DNA from: Bradyrhizobium prioriisuperbiae
Lineage (GTDB): Bacteria; Pseudomonadota; Alphaproteobacteria; Rhizobiales; Xanthobacteraceae
Reading direction: 5' to 3'
Length of the DNA stretch: 64,000 nt
NCBI RefSeq assembly: GCF_032397745.1
Contig: NZ_CP135921.1
Span: 7,924,501 to 7,988,500, forward strand
A model generated the notes under the pieces. It was not told the origin of the DNA. It made no database searches and worked only from the letters and a program-made list of their open reading frames with translations. The stretch's first letter is position 1, and each line of letters begins with the position of its first letter. This document shows, one piece after another, positions 61,649 to 64,000 of this stretch. Made by a program: the position numbers and the translations under genes.

Positions 61649-62812
61649 TCAGCTCCCGTTCCGCAGCATGGCTTTCGCCACATCGCGATAGATCAGGCTG
61701 GCGGCGATAAACTCATCCACCGGCACGAACTCGTCGGGCTTGTGGGCGACGGCGAGGTCGCCCGGGCCGATCACCGTTCCCTGCGCCCCGATGCCACGGA
61801 AATGGACGAGATCGCAGCCCCCCTGGAAACCGAAGGGGCCGGGCTTGGCGGCGCCATGGGCGCGGCTTGCAGCCAGGCTTGCCTGCACGATCGGGGTGTC
61901 GAGCGCCGTCTCGGTCGCGCCGCCGGTGGTCGCCTTGTAGTCGACGATCTCCGCGCGCAATCCGAAGCGCTCGCGAGCGAAGGCGAGAAGGTCGCCGATC
62001 TCACTCTTGACGACCTCCTCGTCCTCTCCCGGCACCATCCGGCGATCCAGCAGCAGATCGCAGGCGCCGGGCAGCACGTTGTCGGCATGGCCACCGCTGA
62101 TGCGGGTGACCGTCAGGCTTGCGGCACCGACAAGCGGATGCGTGCGATGGCGCACGACCTTGTCGTGATGCTCGGCGACAAGGCCCAGAAGTTCGCCGGC
62201 CCGATAGATCGCGTTCTCGCCGAGATGCGGCGTGCCGGAATGGGCCGACACGCCGTGCACCCGCACCACTGGACGCAGGCTGCCCTTGTGCGCGGTAAAG
62301 GTGGCGTTCGAGGTCGGCTCGCCGACCACGGCGGCGTCGATCTTCGGACCGCCGGCGGCATAAAACTTGGCACCTTCGCTGGCGATTTCCTCGTCTGCAA
62401 CGAAGACCCCGAGCAACGTGCCCGACCATGCGGCGCGATCGGCCGCGAGCATCCGCATCGCCTCCAGCATCGCCGCCAGCGGCCCCTTGCAGTCGCAGGC
62501 GCCGCGGCCATAGAGCCGCCCATCGGATTCCTTGAGAACGAAGGGATCCGACGACCAGCCGTCGCCCACGGGCACGACGTCCATGTGGGTGTTGAAAGCG
62601 AACACCGGGCCGGCGCCGTTCTCCAGCCGCGCAATCACGTTGACGCGCGCCGGCTTATACTCCTGCAGCGCGACGTCGAAGCCCGCGCCAGCAAGCAGAC
62701 TGTGCAGGTATTGCGCGGCGCGAGCTTCGTCACCGGGAGGATTTTGCGTGTCGATCGCGACGAGACTCGCCAGTTCGCGCTTCATGCGGGCGACGTCGGG
62801 TGACTGGGACAT
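61649..62812 (-). CDS. M20-family metallohydrolase (ArgE/DapE type)
   Basis: 387 residues. Zinc ligands and acid are all visible: His76 and Asp78 in FNTHMDVVP, bridging Asp107 in GACDCKGPL, Glu141 (general base) and Glu142 in FVADEEIASEG, plus a later FQGGCDLVHF His. The dimerisation domain lies in between. It probably removes an N-acyl group from an amino-acid derivative. It is 23 nt after the ABC ATPase gene. Confidence 0.92.
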   Translation of the reverse strand: MSQSPDVARMKRELASLVAIDTQNPPGDEARAAQYLHSLLAGAGFDVALQEYKPARVNVIARLENGAGPVFAFNTHMDVVPVGDGWSSDPFVLKESDGRLYGRGACDCKGPLAAMLEAMRMLAADRAAWSGTLLGVFVADEEIASEGAKFYAAGGPKIDAAVVGEPTSNATFTAHKGSLRPVVRVHGVSAHSGTPHLGENAIYRAGELLGLVAEHHDKVVRHRTHPLVGAASLTVTRISGGHADNVLPGACDLLLDRRMVPGEDEEVVKSEIGDLLAFARERFGLRAEIVDYKATTGGATETALDTPIVQASLAASRAHGAAKPGPFGFQGGCDLVHFRGIGAQGTVIGPGDLAVAHKPDEFVPVDEFIAASLIYRDVAKAMLRNGS

Positions 62813-62835
62813 TCAGCAGGCTCCAGGCATCGGGC

Positions 62836-63570
62836 TCAATGAAGGATCTGGTCAAGAAATCGCCGCGCACGATCGTTGACCGTACCGCCGAAAAACTGAT
62901 CGCTCGGCGCGCTTTCGATGATCTCGCCGTGCTCCATGAACACGATCCTGTCGGCAGCGCGGCGGGCAAACCCCATTTCGTGGGTCACGACAATGCTGGT
63001 CATGCCCTCTGCGCTGAGCTCGGCCATGACGTCGAGCACTTCACGGATCATTTCCGGATCGAGCGCGGAGGTCGGCTCATCGTAGAGCATCAGCTTGGGA
63101 CGCATGGCGAGCGCGCGGGCGATCGCGACGCGCTGCTGCTGGCCGCCCGACAGTTCGTCGGGAAAGGCATCCGCCTTCTCCGGGATCTGAACCTTGCGCA
63201 GCAGCTCGACGGCGATGTCGTGCGCATCCGCCCGGTCGACGCCAAGGATCTTCACCGGCGCCAGCATCACGTTCTCGACCGCCGACAGATGCGCGAACAG
63301 CTCGAAATTCTGGAACACCATGCCGATCTGCTGGCGCAGCAGATGCGCCTTCTTGCGCTCGCGCGTGATGTTTTCGCCCGCAAAAAAGATATCCCCGCTG
63401 TCGACGGGCTCCAGCAGATTGACGGAGCGCAGTAGCGTCGACTTGCCGGAGCCGGACGGGCCGATGACCACAACGGTCTCCTTCGCCGCCACCGTCATGC
63501 TGCAGGTCTTCAGCACCTGCACCGATCCGAAACTCTTGTTGATGCCGACGATTTCGAGAAGGTGCTGCAT
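62836..63570 (-). CDS. Polar amino acid ABC transporter ATP-binding protein (GlnQ-like), second system
   Basis: 244 residues from ATG 63570, which has GGGGGAAG at SD distance; an ATG at 63585 abuts the permease stop and is less likely. Walker A is GPSGSGKST, signature [15 protein letters not shown], Walker [15 protein letters not shown] and the H-loop VVTHEM. It serves the permease at the right edge. The binding protein is presumably beyond the window. Confidence 0.94.
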   Translation of the reverse strand: MQHLLEIVGINKSFGSVQVLKTCSMTVAAKETVVVIGPSGSGKSTLLRSVNLLEPVDSGDIFFAGENITRERKKAHLLRQQIGMVFQNFELFAHLSAVENVMLAPVKILGVDRADAHDIAVELLRKVQIPEKADAFPDELSGGQQQRVAIARALAMRPKLMLYDEPTSALDPEMIREVLDVMAELSAEGMTSIVVTHEMGFARRAADRIVFMEHGEIIESAPSDQFFGGTVNDRARRFLDQILH

Positions 63571-63585
63571 GACCGCTTCCCCCAT

Positions 63586-64000
63586 TTATCGGACGGCAAA
63601 CGTTTTGGAGGTGCCGAGCATCCGCTCGGTCAGCGACAGGCGCCGCATCCGCTGGCGTTTCTTGGGATCGAGCACCGTCTCGATCAGGATCTGCAGGCCC
63701 ATGAAAGCCGTCGTCATCGCGAGATAGTAGATGCCGGCGGCGGTCAGCGCCTCGAAGTAGCGAAAGTCGGCGCTCGCGGTCTGGTTGGCGACCAGCAGCA
63801 GTTCCTCGACGGCAATCACCGAGACCAGCGCGCTCAGCTTCAGCATGCCGATCATCTGGTTGCCGATCGGCGGCAGCACGATCCGCGCCGCCTGCGGAAC
63901 GACGACATGACGCATCATCTGGCCGCCGGTCATGCCGAGCGCGAGGCCGGCGGTGCGCTGGCCCTTCTTCACCGCCTGCAGGCCCGAGCGCAGGATTTCC
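63586..64000 (-). CDS. Polar amino acid ABC transporter permease, C-terminal part (runs off right edge)
   Basis: The 137 codons seen begin inside the EAA loop (EILRSGLQAVKKGQRTAGLA) and continue IVLPPIGNQMIGMLKLSALV and a last membrane segment, as in HisM/GlnP-type permeases. A stop at 63586 is followed directly by the ATPase gene. The N-terminal half lies outside the window. Confidence 0.92.
   Translation of the reverse strand, partial: EILRSGLQAVKKGQRTAGLALGMTGGQMMRHVVVPQAARIVLPPIGNQMIGMLKLSALVSVIAVEELLLVANQTASADFRYFEALTAAGIYYLAMTTAFMGLQILIETVLDPKKRQRMRRLSLTERMLGTSKTFAVR

Noticed and set aside
1..64000. CRISPR arrays, tRNA/rRNA genes, intact insertion sequences or integrases
   Set aside because: No regularly spaced repeats, no cloverleaf-like segment and no transposase or integrase motifs were recognised on either strand; the island claim rests on composition and gene debris only.

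Overview
The window looks like the chromosome of a Bradyrhizobium/Rhodopseudomonas-type alphaproteobacterium. Most of it is GC-rich with densely packed, start/stop-overlapping operons. It is full of ABC uptake systems and acyl-CoA enzymes, carries a 5' fragment of a bradyrhizobial-style sdhA, and has an intergenic palindrome of a type I remember from that family. No tRNA, rRNA, CRISPR array or intact transposase was seen.

Region 1 (1-11 kb), a probable acquired thiotemplate island of visibly lower GC. A minus-strand operon reads E1-alpha, E1-beta, a 2110-residue protein, then a type I PKS that runs off the left edge. The 2110-residue protein joins a complete 2-oxoacid dehydrogenase E2 (lipoyl, E1/E3-binding and acyltransferase domains) to an NRPS of order PCP-Cy-A(with two SagB-like oxidase domains inserted)-ACP. 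The natural reading is that a dedicated pyruvate- or branched-chain-dehydrogenase-like complex makes an acyl-lipoyl starter and hands it to the adjacent carrier. The starter is then condensed with cysteine (or serine), cyclised and oxidised to a thiazole (or oxazole) and passed to the PKS. A type II thioesterase and a MATE exporter lie nearby. This is the most interesting system in the window.

Region 2 (9.6-14.2 kb), island edge with gene debris. It holds a frameshifted gene that resembles one often found in rhizobial islands, a 140-bp 5' piece of sdhA, a frameshifted second type II thioesterase, a livK piece and a possible decayed response-regulator receiver.

Region 3 (14.2-25.2 kb), chromosomal genes. 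There is a small cytochrome c, and an opgH-like glucosyltransferase with an FkbM methyltransferase and a polytopic membrane protein. A five-gene pterin-like cluster follows (MDR oxidoreductase, PTPS-like protein, glycosyltransferase, SAM methyltransferase, RibD-type reductase). A second polytopic membrane protein and a HAD phosphatase close the region.

Region 4 (25.2-64 kb), a catabolic supercluster. It holds five DHDPS/N-acetylneuraminate-lyase-family genes, two polar-amino-acid ABC systems plus one orphan binding protein, one NitT/TauT-type ABC system and one branched-chain (Liv) system. Module A (25.2-33.1 kb) and module B (34.3-41.0 kb) are parallel: each pairs a DHDPS-family protein with an acyl-CoA dehydrogenase, a CoA-transferase, MaoC-type hydratase(s) and related binding proteins, under LysR and LacI regulators respectively. 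A hydantoinase/racemase/GntR operon lies back-to-back with the NitT-type transporter and an arylmalonate-decarboxylase-like enzyme. From 49.8 kb to the right edge all genes are on the minus strand: transporter, M20 peptidase, enolase-family enzyme, metal-ligand-poor M24 protein, DHDPS-family protein, livKHMGF, pxpABC (5-oxoprolinase) and an aminotransferase. The overall theme is uptake and breakdown of cyclic amides, amino-acid derivatives and small organic acids.
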